Positions 44,857-54,813 are shown, counted from the stretch's first letter. The stretch: 64,000 nt of DNA from Opitutaceae bacterium (GCA_027490995.1 JAIXWY010000011.1:744001-808000); one strand, 5' to 3'. Notes: generated by a model from the letters alone, not told the origin. A program made the numbers and translations.

Positions 44857-47800
44857 TTAGAAGTCAAACGTCGCGCTGAGGAGGAACTGGCGGGGATCGA
44901 TGATCCGGAAGTTCCAAGGCGTACCATCGGGATTGTAGCCGACAACCTGCAGCCGCCCGCTCTCCGTGACATTACGGACGTTGAGCTGGAGCCGTGCGCT
45001 CACGCGATTGTCGAGAAACTTGAGCGTGTAGCTCGCCATTAGGTCAACGTAGGTCCGCGACGAATCCACGATGGGGCGGTTACCGTCGAGTTCGCGGATG
45101 GCCCCGTCCGCCTCCGGCGCCTTGCCCAAGAATCCGACCACGGCTTCATCCTCCCAGCGCAGCGAGCCGCCGGCGGACAGATTGTTGAGCCAGCGTTGGT
45201 CGGTCTTGAGACCGGCAAAGCGATAGTTGGTGGTGAGGTTCATCCGCCATTCGCGCGTCTGCGGACGCGGTTTGCCACTGTTCGTGACCGCAAGCTTGTA
45301 AGGCGCATCGACGGCGCTGGCGTAGAAGTTCTTGGGAATGTTGTTTCCGGTGGCGCCGGGAGCGCCCACGTCCCACCACAGCTGACCAGCGTTCGGCAGC
45401 GGTTGCCCGGTGGCGGGGACAATACCCGTCGGCACACGGAGGGTGGTCCAAGTCGTCCAACGCTTGTCGATATAGCGCTGGATATTCGGGGAGAGACTGG
45501 TGTCCATCGCTTGCTGCTGGGTGACGTTGGCCCGCACGGTCCAGTAGCGCGTGGGGTTGTAGTAGACTTCCACCTCCGTACCCTTTGACTTCACATTGTT
45601 GATGTCGGCAAGCGAGCGATTCTTGATCGCGTCCACCTCAGCCTGCGGGTAGTTGATGAGGCGGTAGACTTCGGTGAGGACCTGCGCCTGCGTCCAGGAA
45701 GGATTCAAGGCGGTTACCCACGTGTAGGCATTGTCTTCAAGGTCGAAGGAGTCACCGCCGGCGACACCAAATCCTGCGGCGTCTCCGGACGTATCAAAGT
45801 CGAGCCGCAGGGGTCGACTGGCCAGAACCGCCGTCGATCCGCTGCGCGAGGCATTTGAGAACATCTCGTACTTATTGAAGCGGACGGTGAGTTTGCCATC
45901 GAGGAGGTCGAAGGAGAACCCGTAGTCCTGCCCTTCGCCTGTCGGGTCCGGCAACAGCTGGCCGAACGCATTGTACGCCGCTGGCGCGGGCTGAAAGCTG
46001 TCGGATTCGTTGTAATGCAGCCGCAGATTGCTCAGCGCCTCGGCGAAGCGATTGCCCCGCGCGGCCCGATTCTCAAGGCCCGCAATGCCCTTCAGAGGCC
46101 GCACGACGACACCCTTGGTGGAGGTCGGACCGGAGCTCTCGATCCAGTTTTCCGAGAAGCGATCCAGGAACGATTCGTCGAAATAGCCGTTCGCCAACAC
46201 CGGGACCGTGAGATTCTGCACCGAGCGGCTCTTGTCGCGCCGCCAGCCGAGCGCGGGAACAATCCGGTTATCGAGCAGGAAGCCCTGCCAAACAAGGCCG
46301 CGAGAGCGGAGCTGCGACTTCTGTTTGCCGAGCGCAAAGTACAGCTCGCCGATGTCCACAGAATCATTCACCCACTGCTGCGTCACGCCGTTGTACCAGC
46401 GGAAGGTCTGAGCACCGTACAGCGACGACGGGCGAGCGCCGGCGTAATCGATCACAGACCCAGCTGCATTGAGCGCGTCGCCCATGTAGTAACGGGTGTA
46501 GAAACGATTTTCCGGGCCGCGGGCGGGAAGATTGGTCAGATTCGCCGCCGTATGCCACGTCTCGTTAGAGATGATCTGATCTCGGTAGCGAAGGCCGTTC
46601 GCATTTTGCGCGAAGGTATTTTCCCGGAATTCGCCGTAGGCCGCGAAATTGTGCCGGCCCAGCCACTTTGAGAGACCTTCATCCTGCGTGAAATCGAGCT
46701 GGTAGGCCAGCGTGGCACGAGCGTTGTCGTTCTTTTCCGGTCGACTGAAGGTCTGCATCTCCGTGCCACCGACGTAGGGACGCAGGAAGTTGGGATTCGG
46801 CGTTCCATCGAGGAACTTTTCATTGATGTCGACCTGGATCACCGGGGGAGCGCCGTCGGACGCACCGATGAAGGAGCGCGAGCGGTTGTCGATGTCTTCC
46901 CGCATGATTCCAGCCTGCAGCGCGAGTTGGTGCTTCTGGCCCCGCAAGATCCACTGCTCGAGCTGGACCTGGAGGATGTCGGCCTTCTTCTCCAGATAGT
47001 TCGGGGCTGCGAAATTGATTTCCTCCCAATCGTAAATCGACGGGTCGGTCACGCCGGGCTGCTGGAAAAGGGGAACCAGCGGAACGCCATAGAAGCCGCC
47101 TCCCCGCTGGATCGCCGTGCCGATCTGCTGGTACCGCAGGTTCGCGTTCGCGCCGCTCGGAAAAGCCGTCGTCGACGTGCGGGCCACCTCGTAGCGCGTG
47201 ATCGAGCCATCCGGGTTGACGTACAGACTCGGGCGATTCCAGAAGCCCGTCCCGCCGTTCAGGATGCCGCGGGGCAGACCCGTCGCTTCCTGCGCCGCTG
47301 TCATCGACGTGTAGGTGGTCCCCGCGAGCGGACGCCAGCCACCGGTATTGTTATTGAAGGTCGGGTCCCAGACCGGGCTTCCATTCGCCCGCCACTCGGT
47401 GATGGTATCGCGGGGAGTCGTGGAATTCGCGCGTGACGCCGAGTTGCGGTAGACCTCATACGAAGCGCGCAGGGTCGTGTTGCGGAACGGACGCACGGCC
47501 AACGCCGCCGTCATGCGGCGGGTGTCGTCAAATGAGGGCTTCCTCGCGAATTCCGTTTCGTCATTCACCGCCGCGACCCGCAAGGCGACCCGCCGGTCAA
47601 AGAAGTGGCGGTTGAGGTCGATGGAGGCTCTGACGCTGCCGCGATCGTCCACCCGAAATGCCGTCTGCGTGATATCGCGCGACAGGTTTGCCGTGCCACG
47701 GATGAGATTGATCGTTCCCGAAACTTCTCCGACGCCGAAGAGGTTCGAGTTGGGACCGCGGGCGATCTCGATCGAGTCCACGTTGTACGTGTCCACCGGA

Positions 47801-48321
47801 ATCGCCCGGGAACTCGCGAAGCCGTTGTTCGCGAGGTTCGCCTGACCCAACCCACGGACGCGATTCGCGACCTCCGGGGTCTGGGCCACCGTGTCCACCG
47901 TGAAGCCACGATCGATCACAAAATCCGTGTACTGGTAGATGCCCTCGGTGTTGCCCTCGAGGGTGAAGATGTCGTTGAGGTCAACGGCCGCGGTGTCGAG
48001 GATCTGCTGCTTTGTCACGACCGAGATCGAGGCCGCCAAGTCCTCGATCTTCGTATTCAGGCGAGTGCCCGACATCGTGTTCGAGGCCTGATAACCATTG
48101 TTGTCAGCCGTAACCGTGAAGGGCGAAAGCTCGACCGCTTCGTCCGGCGGAGTGCGCTTGGCCGCGTCCACAGGGATCCGCTCCTCCTTGGCCGGAGCGG
48201 CGGAGGACGAAGCGGACGCCACCGTTTGGGCACTGAGGCCGGCCGGAAGGGCGACCAAAAGCGCCAAAAGTGCGGCGACAGGAGACGGCACGAACGATAG
48301 GGAAACGCGAACGCTACTCAT
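44857..48321 (-). CDS. TonB-dependent outer membrane receptor, large
   Basis: 1154 aa. Signal peptide (1-31, ending 'GLSAQ'), a short N-terminal region with 'AVELSPFTVTADNNGYQASN' typical of Opitutaceae receptors, a plug domain (~75-200, 'ISVVTKQQILDTAAVDLND', 'VDSIEIARGPNSNLFGVGEV') and a long beta-barrel ending in 'LLSATFDF' with C-terminal Phe for BAM recognition. No CarboxypepD-like N-terminal domain. It imports an unknown ligand using TonB-ExbBD, not encoded here. It stands upstream of no cognate SusD-like gene, as usual for this group. Ligand inference from neighbours: a degradation product of sulfated glycan or aromatic compounds. Confidence 0.92.
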   Translation of the reverse strand: MSSVRVSLSFVPSPVAALLALLVALPAGLSAQTVASASSSAAPAKEERIPVDAAKRTPPDEAVELSPFTVTADNNGYQASNTMSGTRLNTKIEDLAASISVVTKQQILDTAAVDLNDIFTLEGNTEGIYQYTDFVIDRGFTVDTVAQTPEVANRVRGLGQANLANNGFASSRAIPVDTYNVDSIEIARGPNSNLFGVGEVSGTINLIRGTANLSRDITQTAFRVDDRGSVRASIDLNRHFFDRRVALRVAAVNDETEFARKPSFDDTRRMTAALAVRPFRNTTLRASYEVYRNSASRANSTTPRDTITEWRANGSPVWDPTFNNNTGGWRPLAGTTYTSMTAAQEATGLPRGILNGGTGFWNRPSLYVNPDGSITRYEVARTSTTAFPSGANANLRYQQIGTAIQRGGGFYGVPLVPLFQQPGVTDPSIYDWEEINFAAPNYLEKKADILQVQLEQWILRGQKHQLALQAGIMREDIDNRSRSFIGASDGAPPVIQVDINEKFLDGTPNPNFLRPYVGGTEMQTFSRPEKNDNARATLAYQLDFTQDEGLSKWLGRHNFAAYGEFRENTFAQNANGLRYRDQIISNETWHTAANLTNLPARGPENRFYTRYYMGDALNAAGSVIDYAGARPSSLYGAQTFRWYNGVTQQWVNDSVDIGELYFALGKQKSQLRSRGLVWQGFLLDNRIVPALGWRRDKSRSVQNLTVPVLANGYFDESFLDRFSENWIESSGPTSTKGVVVRPLKGIAGLENRAARGNRFAEALSNLRLHYNESDSFQPAPAAYNAFGQLLPDPTGEGQDYGFSFDLLDGKLTVRFNKYEMFSNASRSGSTAVLASRPLRLDFDTSGDAAGFGVAGGDSFDLEDNAYTWVTALNPSWTQAQVLTEVYRLINYPQAEVDAIKNRSLADINNVKSKGTEVEVYYNPTRYWTVRANVTQQQAMDTSLSPNIQRYIDKRWTTWTTLRVPTGIVPATGQPLPNAGQLWWDVGAPGATGNNIPKNFYASAVDAPYKLAVTNSGKPRPQTREWRMNLTTNYRFAGLKTDQRWLNNLSAGGSLRWEDEAVVGFLGKAPEADGAIRELDGNRPIVDSSRTYVDLMASYTLKFLDNRVSARLQLNVRNVTESGRLQVVGYNPDGTPWNFRIIDPRQFLLSATFDF

Positions 48322-48578
48322 GGTCTTGTCTTGGAGGGGTTCTGGTCAGACTGGACTGCCGCAGGGGAGCGGCTGGGACGAAGAGGTTGAGAGCGATAAC
48401 AACGCTCACTCCCAACCCAACGCGCTGAAGACACCACGCCCCGCGCCGAGAAACAAACCGACCGCGATTCAGACAGTCCGATCCATCGCCACGCACGCCT
48501 CCCCAGCGAGGTGCCGACACGGACGATAAGCGGCCACGACTTCACTCCCTCACCCTCGCTCCCGAGACCGCCATCCGC
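48322..48578. other. Upstream region of the large TonB receptor
   Basis: About 260 bases that should contain the promoter of the receptor gene. No cobalamin or other riboswitch was recognised. Confidence 0.4.
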
Positions 48579-48719
48579 TGTTCCTCCGAGATCGACTCCG
48601 CGTTGCTCAAAGAAATGTTCTCGGGAGAGACCGCCCGCGACGGGCGACGCCCCTACCGGGGGCTGGCGAAACGGCTCTGGGACGTGGTGGGCCAGGCTTC
48701 GACCTACGCGGGGCCGCGG
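48579..48719 (+). pseudogene. N-terminal remnant of a circularly permuted ATP-grasp gene
   Basis: The translation 'CSSEIDSALLKEMFSG' then 'RDGRRPYRGLAKRLWDV' matches the N-terminus of the intact circularly permuted ATP-grasp protein at 60680 ('[16 protein letters not shown]', '[14 protein letters not shown]'). The similarity ends after about 45 codons and the frame then runs into unrelated sequence antisense to the Rieske gene. Nucleotide identity to the intact gene is only about 70 percent by eye, so it comes from a diverged paralog, not a recent copy. Confidence 0.6.
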
Positions 48720-48770
48720 TTGACTCCGAGGCCCCGCGCCGCAGCACGACCTTCACCGCGATCGCCGCGG

Positions 48771-49187
48771 CTACAACCACACCACGACCATGCCTTGAAG
48801 ATCCGTAACCATGTACGTATCAATCTTTTCAGACTCCACTGCCGACGACGCCCCGGCCGGGTAGCTCGTTGTGCGGATCGTGTCAGGAAAGCACAATGAG
48901 CGTCCCGTGGTGAGATCGAACTCCCAGCTATGCCAAGGGCAGCGGATGACCTCACCAGGCCGTTGCGTCTCCCATGTGTAGGGTTTCGTCGCGGTCACGA
49001 AGTCGACCACTTGTCCTTCACACAGCGGCGCCCCCCGGTGCGGGCAGCGGTTACGCAGCGCGAAGTACCGCCCGTCCACATTGAAAACGCCGATCGATTT
49101 ACCTTCGATCGTCACGATCCTCCGCTGCCCAGCGGGAAGTTCGGCCACTGGGCAGACGGGATACGGTTTCCGCGCCGCGCCAGTCAT
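48771..49187 (-). CDS. Rieske [2Fe-2S] ferredoxin
   Basis: 138 aa. Single Rieske domain: C48-x-H50 (NRCPHRGAPLCEG) and C83-x2-H86 (CPWHSWEFDLTTG) bind the cluster. No oxygenase alpha subunit is nearby, so it probably serves as an electron carrier or as the accessory protein of the coupled amidohydrolase. Start ATG overlaps the amidohydrolase stop (ATGA at 49184-49187). The C-terminal tail ('EKIDTYMVTDLQGMVVVWL') is longer than in minimal ferredoxins. A related but broken copy exists at 59355-59498. Confidence 0.92.
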   Translation of the reverse strand: MTGAARKPYPVCPVAELPAGQRRIVTIEGKSIGVFNVDGRYFALRNRCPHRGAPLCEGQVVDFVTATKPYTWETQRPGEVIRCPWHSWEFDLTTGRSLCFPDTIRTTSYPAGASSAVESEKIDTYMVTDLQGMVVVWL

Positions 49188-50299
49188 CGCGACAACTTCG
49201 GATAGGTCTCAAGCGCGGTCTCAAACATCACACGGTCTCGGATGCCCGCTGGAAGGCGCCGCGCGATCGCGTCCGGTGGATCAAAGTCCCAGTGCGGGAA
49301 GTCGCTTGAGAACATCAAGGTCTCGTCGGCATTCATCCCATCCAGCACGCTCGCAAGCGCCGCCGCTGGCTCTGGATCTTCGAAGGGCTGGGTCGCAAAT
49401 CGGACGTGCTTTCGAATATACTCGCTCGGTGGGCGCTTCACCCAGGGTGTCTGTGCCCGCAGCGACTTCCACGTGGCATCCGCGCGCCACCTGAATGCCG
49501 GCACCCAGCCGAAACCGGACTCTAGAAGCGCCACCTTCAACTGGGGAAATTTCTCGAAGGTACCTTCGAAAAGAAGACTGGAGAGATGGGCTTGATAGAA
49601 CTGCGGACGCAGCAAGTACGTCTCGGCGTAGTATGAAGGATGTCCGCCGGCGGTCGGCGCCGGATTCATCCCAATGCCTTCGTTGCTAAAATGCAGAGCG
49701 AAAGCCAAGCCGTGATCCGAGCAGGCCGCATACACCGGGTCATAATACCTTTGCCCGTACAGGCGCGGCGAGCCACAGACGGCATAGACCGCAACCACGG
49801 CAGGATGCCCGCCCAGACGATGAATCTCCTTCACGGCGAGTGCCGGATCTTGAATCGGGATCGTGAGGGCCAGACGGAACCGCGAGTCCCGGCCCACCCA
49901 TTCTGCCAGGGTCCAGTCATTCAACGCCCGACATAACGACGCGGCAAAATCGATGTCCGCCAAGGCCATCACCGCCGGCGTGTACTCCCCCTGCAGGATC
50001 GCCGCGTCAATGCCACAGCCGTCCAACAGTTTCTCCTGGAACAGATCGAGACGCGTACGGGGATCCACATTATTCCCCGCACCGAAACAATCCGCCCGAG
50101 CTCCGCGAAAGCCGCCATTCGCTTGGTAGAGGTTGCTGTTGCGCGGCATCCCATACTCATCAAGTCGCTGCCAATCATACCGCGAGAGGTAAGGGCGGAG
50201 ATCCGAGATGTCCCGGAGCTGATGGTGAACATCTGTGTCCACCGCTCGCCAGCGAACCGTCGTGGCAACCGGCGGAGAGGACTCGGGGATGCGACTCAT
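49184..50299 (-). CDS. Amidohydrolase-2 family metal-dependent hydrolase
   Basis: 371 aa from ATG 50299; a nine-codon upstream extension is possible. TIM-barrel of COG2159: metal motif 'AVDTDVHHQL' (DxHH at ~22-26), 'ALHFSNEG' (~residue 196), 'LLESGFGWVPAFRWRAD' and the C-terminal 'FSSDFPHWDFD' (~320), matching 'SDyPH'. The family includes decarboxylases and hydrolases acting on aromatic or dienoic acids (ACMSD-like). Coupled to a Rieske protein downstream (4-base overlap), a pairing seen in catabolic loci. Substrate unknown. Confidence 0.88.
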   Translation of the reverse strand: MSRIPESSPPVATTVRWRAVDTDVHHQLRDISDLRPYLSRYDWQRLDEYGMPRNSNLYQANGGFRGARADCFGAGNNVDPRTRLDLFQEKLLDGCGIDAAILQGEYTPAVMALADIDFAASLCRALNDWTLAEWVGRDSRFRLALTIPIQDPALAVKEIHRLGGHPAVVAVYAVCGSPRLYGQRYYDPVYAACSDHGLAFALHFSNEGIGMNPAPTAGGHPSYYAETYLLRPQFYQAHLSSLLFEGTFEKFPQLKVALLESGFGWVPAFRWRADATWKSLRAQTPWVKRPPSEYIRKHVRFATQPFEDPEPAAALASVLDGMNADETLMFSSDFPHWDFDPPDAIARRLPAGIRDRVMFETALETYPKLSR

Positions 50300-50577
50300 T
50301 GAGACCTCCCTAGACCCGCCGAGCACGCCGGGTCAACAAACCAACCGCGCTCGCCCCACCCTTTCGGCCGACGATAGCGGACGCCCCACCACGTCGACCC
50401 GAGCGAGGTGGCGCCCAATTCGACCGATCGCGCTGGAAAGGCTGAACGAGGAGGCACCGAGCCGGAGTAGACGGGAGTCGTCGCCCCCGAAGATAGCCGC
50501 CGCGCAATGCCACCCGTTCCCGACCCAGCACGCCTTCCGCCCTTACACCGTGGAGATTCATTCACTCGCGTCACCGC
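50300..50577. other. Intergenic region, nothing recognised
   Basis: 278 bases between the amidohydrolase start and the Gfo/Idh stop. No repeat, hairpin or coding signal was recognised. Confidence 0.5.
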
Positions 50578-51900
50578 TCAGAGCACAGGTTCCCACCCCT
50601 TGCGGTAGGCTCGCTTCCAGAGCTTTTCACCGGCCGGGTGGTTGATCATCCGGCCGGTGGCCGGATCGCATTCGACGGTGACGTTTGTACGATAGGCGAT
50701 GTTGCCCAGGTGGCAGAGCATCGCGCTGATCTGTCCCTCCTCAATCGGACTGTTCAGCGTCGCATTGCCGCGGATGGCATCGAGGAAGTTACCCACGTGG
50801 GGCGGGTCGCCGGCGTTCGGACCCTTGCCTTCACTCACCTTCACGCCCTTCGGATCGTACACGGTCCAACCGGTCGTGGTCCCGCCCGTGATCGCAAACG
50901 TGCCGTTGTCACCGTAGAACACACATTCGGCCGTCGGCTTCTCCGCCGTCCGTGGCGTGCAACTGCTCTGAACCCACTCCATGCCACAATGCCCATAGTC
51001 AAAGACGGCCGTGCCAGTGTCGGGCGTCTCCTGAGGATCACGGTGCCAGTACCGACCGCCGTTGTAACTGATGCGGCGCGGGTAGTTCACGCGCAGTCCC
51101 CAACGGAGGATATCAAGCGTGTGGACGCCGTTGTTGCCGAGCTCGCCGTTACCCCAGTGCCAGAGCCAGTGCCAGTTGTAGTGGACGAATTTCGCGATGT
51201 CGCGCCCGGGCTCGTCGGCCACCGGCCCCTGCCAGAGATCGAGGTCTAGATCGGGCGAGGCCGGCCGGGACGGCGCGGCGATCGACGCTCGGGAGGCATA
51301 GTAGAACGAACGCGCGAAACGGACCTCGCCCACCGCGCCAGCGTGCAACGCCGCGATCGCCTCACGCATCCACGTGCGCCGCTGATTACCCATCTGCACC
51401 ACTTTGCCGTACTTCCGGGTCGCCGCGACGATCAGCTCCGCCTCGTAGGGATTGCTACTGCCGGGCTTCTCGACGTAGACGTGCTTACCCGCCTGCATCG
51501 CGAGCACGGCCGCGGGCGTATGCCAAAAGTTCGTCGCGGCGATGAACAACGCGTCAAGCGTCGGATCCTCGAGACAGGTCCGGAAATCGACCACGCCCCG
51601 ACACGGAGCCTTCTGCGACTCGCTCACCAGCTTCATCCCTGCAGCGAGCCGCACGGGATCGACCTCCGCGAGGTACGCGATCTCGACGTCGGGCAGCACA
51701 AGCAGCGCCCGGATGTGCGCCATGCCACGACCAAGTGCCATCACGGCGACGCGGAGTTTGCGGCCGGCCGCGTTCGCGGCCCGGAGACTGACCGGGCTGA
51801 GGGCACCGGAAATCCCCGTACCGAGGCCGAGGAGAGCCGCGCGGTGGAGCACCTGACGACGGGTGAGGAGCGGTGCGGCGGACGAGTGAAGCGGATTCAT
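50578..51900 (-). CDS. Tat-exported Gfo/Idh/MocA oxidoreductase
   Basis: 440 aa from ATG 51900. Twin-arginine signal 'PLLTRRQVLHRAALLGLGTG' (residues ~11-30) directs the folded, cofactor-loaded enzyme to the periplasm. Rossmann fold 'LRVAVMALGRGMAHIRALL' and 'MQAGKHVYVEKPGSSNPYEA' (EKP motif), then the C-terminal domain with 'NWHWLWHWGNGELGNNGVHT', the common planctomycete/verrucomicrobial form. Probably glucose-fructose oxidoreductase-like, with tightly bound NADP. A second, differently exported Gfo/Idh gene lies 56 bases upstream, so the two are probably cotranscribed. Confidence 0.92.
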   Translation of the reverse strand: MNPLHSSAAPLLTRRQVLHRAALLGLGTGISGALSPVSLRAANAAGRKLRVAVMALGRGMAHIRALLVLPDVEIAYLAEVDPVRLAAGMKLVSESQKAPCRGVVDFRTCLEDPTLDALFIAATNFWHTPAAVLAMQAGKHVYVEKPGSSNPYEAELIVAATRKYGKVVQMGNQRRTWMREAIAALHAGAVGEVRFARSFYYASRASIAAPSRPASPDLDLDLWQGPVADEPGRDIAKFVHYNWHWLWHWGNGELGNNGVHTLDILRWGLRVNYPRRISYNGGRYWHRDPQETPDTGTAVFDYGHCGMEWVQSSCTPRTAEKPTAECVFYGDNGTFAITGGTTTGWTVYDPKGVKVSEGKGPNAGDPPHVGNFLDAIRGNATLNSPIEEGQISAMLCHLGNIAYRTNVTVECDPATGRMINHPAGEKLWKRAYRKGWEPVL

Positions 51901-51956
51901 AGAAGAGCAAAAGCAGCGGCGGGTGAGGAGGAGGCGACGAAGGATTGATCCAGCAA

Positions 51957-53096
51957 TCACGGGATCGCTTGCGCGCGGCCTGACTCGGCCGCCCGGTATG
52001 CGGCGAAGAGCGTCCTGAGCACACGCTCGGACTCGGCCGTGGTGATCGGAGGCGGACCGAGGCCGAGCGAGGCGCGCACGCCGTCGGCGACGAATGGCGA
52101 ATAGCCGCCGTCAGGCTGGTCGTTCACAAAGCTCCGCACGACCGGGTCAGGCTCGGCCGTCGTGTAGTAACGGACCGGCGTCTCTCCTCCGTGCAGGTTG
52201 ATCTCCAGCCATCCCTGCGATCCCCAGACCTTGAAATGCGAGTGGTAGCCTTTGTCGAGGTAGTACCCTGACGTCAGCGTGCCGAGCGAACCATTGCCAA
52301 AGCGGAGGCTGAGGGTCGCGGAGTCCTCCACATCGAACGGCTTCCCGCCCACGTTTGCGACGAAACCAGCCACGTGGGTGATGTCCGAACCAGTGACGAA
52401 CATGGCCAAGTCAACCCAGTGAATGCCAAGCCAGATAAGATGTCCGCCACCGGCTCGCGACTTTTGGGCGTACCAATTCTCCCCGTACCCCGGCCGCCCG
52501 AGCCGGGTCTGGTCGGCAATCAGGTGAACCTCCACACCGTAGACGCGGCCCAGATTACCCTTGGCAATCCACTCGCGCGCAAAACGAATCTCCGGACGCG
52601 AGCGATTGGCGAGCGCCAGCATGAGATGAAGCCCCTTCGCCTCCGCCTTACGCGCCAAAGCGTGGAAACGCTCGGCGCTCAGGACCGCTGGCTTCTCGGC
52701 CAAGACGTGGCATCCCGCATCAAGGGCCCGCTCGATCGCCGCAGGGGCTAGGCCCGGCTCAAGCGACACCAGCGCAAGCTCCGGCCGGTGCTCCGCGAAA
52801 AGCGCCTCAGCCGATTCGTAAGCAGCGATGAAGCGAGCCCCCAGCGCCGTCCTCGCCGCGGCCGCCTGCCGACCCGACGGATCAGCCACCACGACCCCAG
52901 AAACATCGCGAGACCCCGCCAGCGAAGCCAGATAAGCCGAGATATGGGCTCCCTCGGCGTTGGTGATCAACGCCACGGTCGCCGTCCGCTGCTGCGCCTC
53001 GGCGGCAGCGGCGCTCTCCTTTGACGCACCGCGCGCGCTGACGATGAGCACCACGACCGCGAGGAGAACGTGAGGCAGGGTGGTGCTTGTCTTCAT
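51957..53096 (-). CDS. Exported Gfo/Idh/MocA oxidoreductase
   Basis: 379 aa. Sec-type signal peptide ('LPHVLLAVVVLIVSARGASK', cleavage near ARG-AS or SA) instead of a Tat signal. Rossmann domain 'ATVALITNAEGAHISAYLAS' with a degenerate glycine motif (N-A-E-G), 'ALDAGCHVLAEKPAVLS' with the EKP motif, and a C-terminal domain with 'RAGGGHLIWLGIHWVDLAMF'. The weak dinucleotide motif plus Sec export raises doubt about NAD(P) binding in the periplasm. It heads, or is second in, a leftward series with the Tat-exported paralog downstream and the glycosidase-like gene upstream. Confidence 0.9.
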   Translation of the reverse strand: MKTSTTLPHVLLAVVVLIVSARGASKESAAAAEAQQRTATVALITNAEGAHISAYLASLAGSRDVSGVVVADPSGRQAAAARTALGARFIAAYESAEALFAEHRPELALVSLEPGLAPAAIERALDAGCHVLAEKPAVLSAERFHALARKAEAKGLHLMLALANRSRPEIRFAREWIAKGNLGRVYGVEVHLIADQTRLGRPGYGENWYAQKSRAGGGHLIWLGIHWVDLAMFVTGSDITHVAGFVANVGGKPFDVEDSATLSLRFGNGSLGTLTSGYYLDKGYHSHFKVWGSQGWLEINLHGGETPVRYYTTAEPDPVVRSFVNDQPDGGYSPFVADGVRASLGLGPPPITTAESERVLRTLFAAYRAAESGRAQAIP

Positions 53097-53214
53097 GGGT
53101 CCTGAAATTCCGATTCAGCTTCCCGAGGCGTGATCTCCTCAGCGGGGCTGGAGCGGGAACCCCACGACCTGACAGCTCGGAAACAAGCCGCTTCCCACCC
53201 CACACGTCCACCGC

Positions 53215-54789
53215 TCAGGGCTGGAACTGGAAAGAATAAACCTGGGCATCGTTGAGCGCGAACCGTAGCCGGACGGGCCGGCCGGCAAGGGCCGCAAGCG
53301 AGCCTCCCTTCCAACGCACAGTCCGATCGACCGTGTCACCGAAAAGCGGAGCGCACTCCTCCAGCGAAAAACCGGGAAGCGGACGGCCCTGTTCGTCCTG
53401 GATCTCGACCCGCACGCTACCAAGCGCGGACGTCGCAAAGTTGAGCGATAGCATCGAGCCCGCGAAGCGGACGGGCTTGGTCAGCAGCTCACCCCCCGCC
53501 ATCGGGGCGCGCAGCGCCACGAAGCCGTCTAACCGCAACGTGTAACGCCGCACCGTGCTGCCGGCCCGACCACTCCAGTAGCTCTCGCTCACGTAGAACG
53601 AGAGCTCGTCCGGGGCTCCCTCGATGGAAGACTTGGTGACCACAGGCTCCCACCCAATCAGGGTTTGGCCGTAGGTCCACGCTCCAGCCCGCTCTGGCCC
53701 GGGCCGCAGGAAGACCTCATTCCAGCGCTTGAAAGTGACGCCGTCCCGGCTGGCCATAAACAACGAGTCCGTCAGGGCCGTGCCCAGTCGCTGCACGATC
53801 CCGGCCCGCCACTCACGATGCGCCAACTCCGGTAGCGCACGCATTTCCTCCGACCAGCCGCGGTCAATGTAACGCATCGGGAACCCGATGAAAAGGTGCG
53901 GCGCACGCGGGTAGGGTTTGATTTGGTTGACGTAGAGCTGCTCCTCCGGCGAGTCGACGTACCGCAGATTCTCTTCGTTTTGCCAGTGGATGAAATCCTT
54001 CGACGTCGCCGTTCGAATCGCGCGCGAGCCGGTCGGAGTCGCCCCGCCCTTGCTGCCATCGTCGTTGCGCTGGAAGTAGCGCCAGTATGCCCGGTACTCG
54101 CCGCGTACCGTATCCCAGAAAGCGAGGTTCTGGGAATCGAAGGCTCCGTTGGTGATCACCGGACGGTCCGGCACCAACGGTGTGAAACGAATGCCGTCGG
54201 CAGACTTGAAGGCGAGCAGTCCACGGGGCCGCTCCACGCTTTCCTTCCCCCAATGCGCGTCGGACCGGAAAAACGCCTTGTAGCGAGCATCGGCTGGAGC
54301 CGACGGGTTGAGGTCCTTGAAGACCGCCGGGTGCCCCGCGTCGACGTGCAACGCGCCGATCTGACCACTCGCCATCACGATGTTGTTGGCCTTGGACCCC
54401 TGGAAGTCAAAAAGTCCAATCACCGGCTTCCGCCAGTGGATCCCGTCATCGCTCTCCGCATAGCAGCACAGCAGCGGATTGTCGTCGGTGTTTGGAGTAC
54501 CCGGCCCAACGGTGCGCTGCCAGGCCTTGTAGTACATCCGGTAGAGAGGTCCGTCCTGAAACACGCTGTGATAACCGCTCCCGGCACCTTCCCAAGGCTC
54601 GTCATGTTTCAGCACCACTTCCCGAGGGACAGGTTCGTTCAGGCGAAACTCCGCGCTTCCGGATAATCGATCAACGATCGTATCTTCGACAAACAACTCG
54701 CGACGACTGCCGATCTCAATGGGGACGGCAAAGGCGGTTGCGATGGCAGCGCTTCCGATTGCGCTAAGAAGGAAGGACTTTGATTTCAT
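53215..54789 (-). CDS. Secreted glycoside-hydrolase-like beta-propeller protein
   Basis: 524 aa with a signal peptide ('KSKSFLLSAIGSAAIATAFA'). The propeller resembles the GH32/43/62/68 five-bladed fold: 'SRRELFVEDTIVDRLSGSAE', 'YHSVFQDGPLYRMYYKAW', 'YAESDDGIHWRKPVIGL', 'LAFKSADGIRFTPLVPDRPV' and 'TATSKDFIHWQNEENLRYVD'. The C-terminal 110 residues form a beta-sandwich ('LRLDGFVALRAPMAGGELLT'). This architecture is frequent in Planctomycetota and Verrucomicrobiota, usually annotated only as hypothetical. Catalytic acids cannot be named. It sits between the arylsulfatase and the Gfo/Idh genes, same strand, 24 bases downstream of the sulfatase. Confidence 0.8.
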   Translation of the reverse strand: MKSKSFLLSAIGSAAIATAFAVPIEIGSRRELFVEDTIVDRLSGSAEFRLNEPVPREVVLKHDEPWEGAGSGYHSVFQDGPLYRMYYKAWQRTVGPGTPNTDDNPLLCCYAESDDGIHWRKPVIGLFDFQGSKANNIVMASGQIGALHVDAGHPAVFKDLNPSAPADARYKAFFRSDAHWGKESVERPRGLLAFKSADGIRFTPLVPDRPVITNGAFDSQNLAFWDTVRGEYRAYWRYFQRNDDGSKGGATPTGSRAIRTATSKDFIHWQNEENLRYVDSPEEQLYVNQIKPYPRAPHLFIGFPMRYIDRGWSEEMRALPELAHREWRAGIVQRLGTALTDSLFMASRDGVTFKRWNEVFLRPGPERAGAWTYGQTLIGWEPVVTKSSIEGAPDELSFYVSESYWSGRAGSTVRRYTLRLDGFVALRAPMAGGELLTKPVRFAGSMLSLNFATSALGSVRVEIQDEQGRPLPGFSLEECAPLFGDTVDRTVRWKGGSLAALAGRPVRLRFALNDAQVYSFQFQP

Positions 54790-54813
54790 AAAAAAGAAGT
54801 ACGAAAGGCATCC

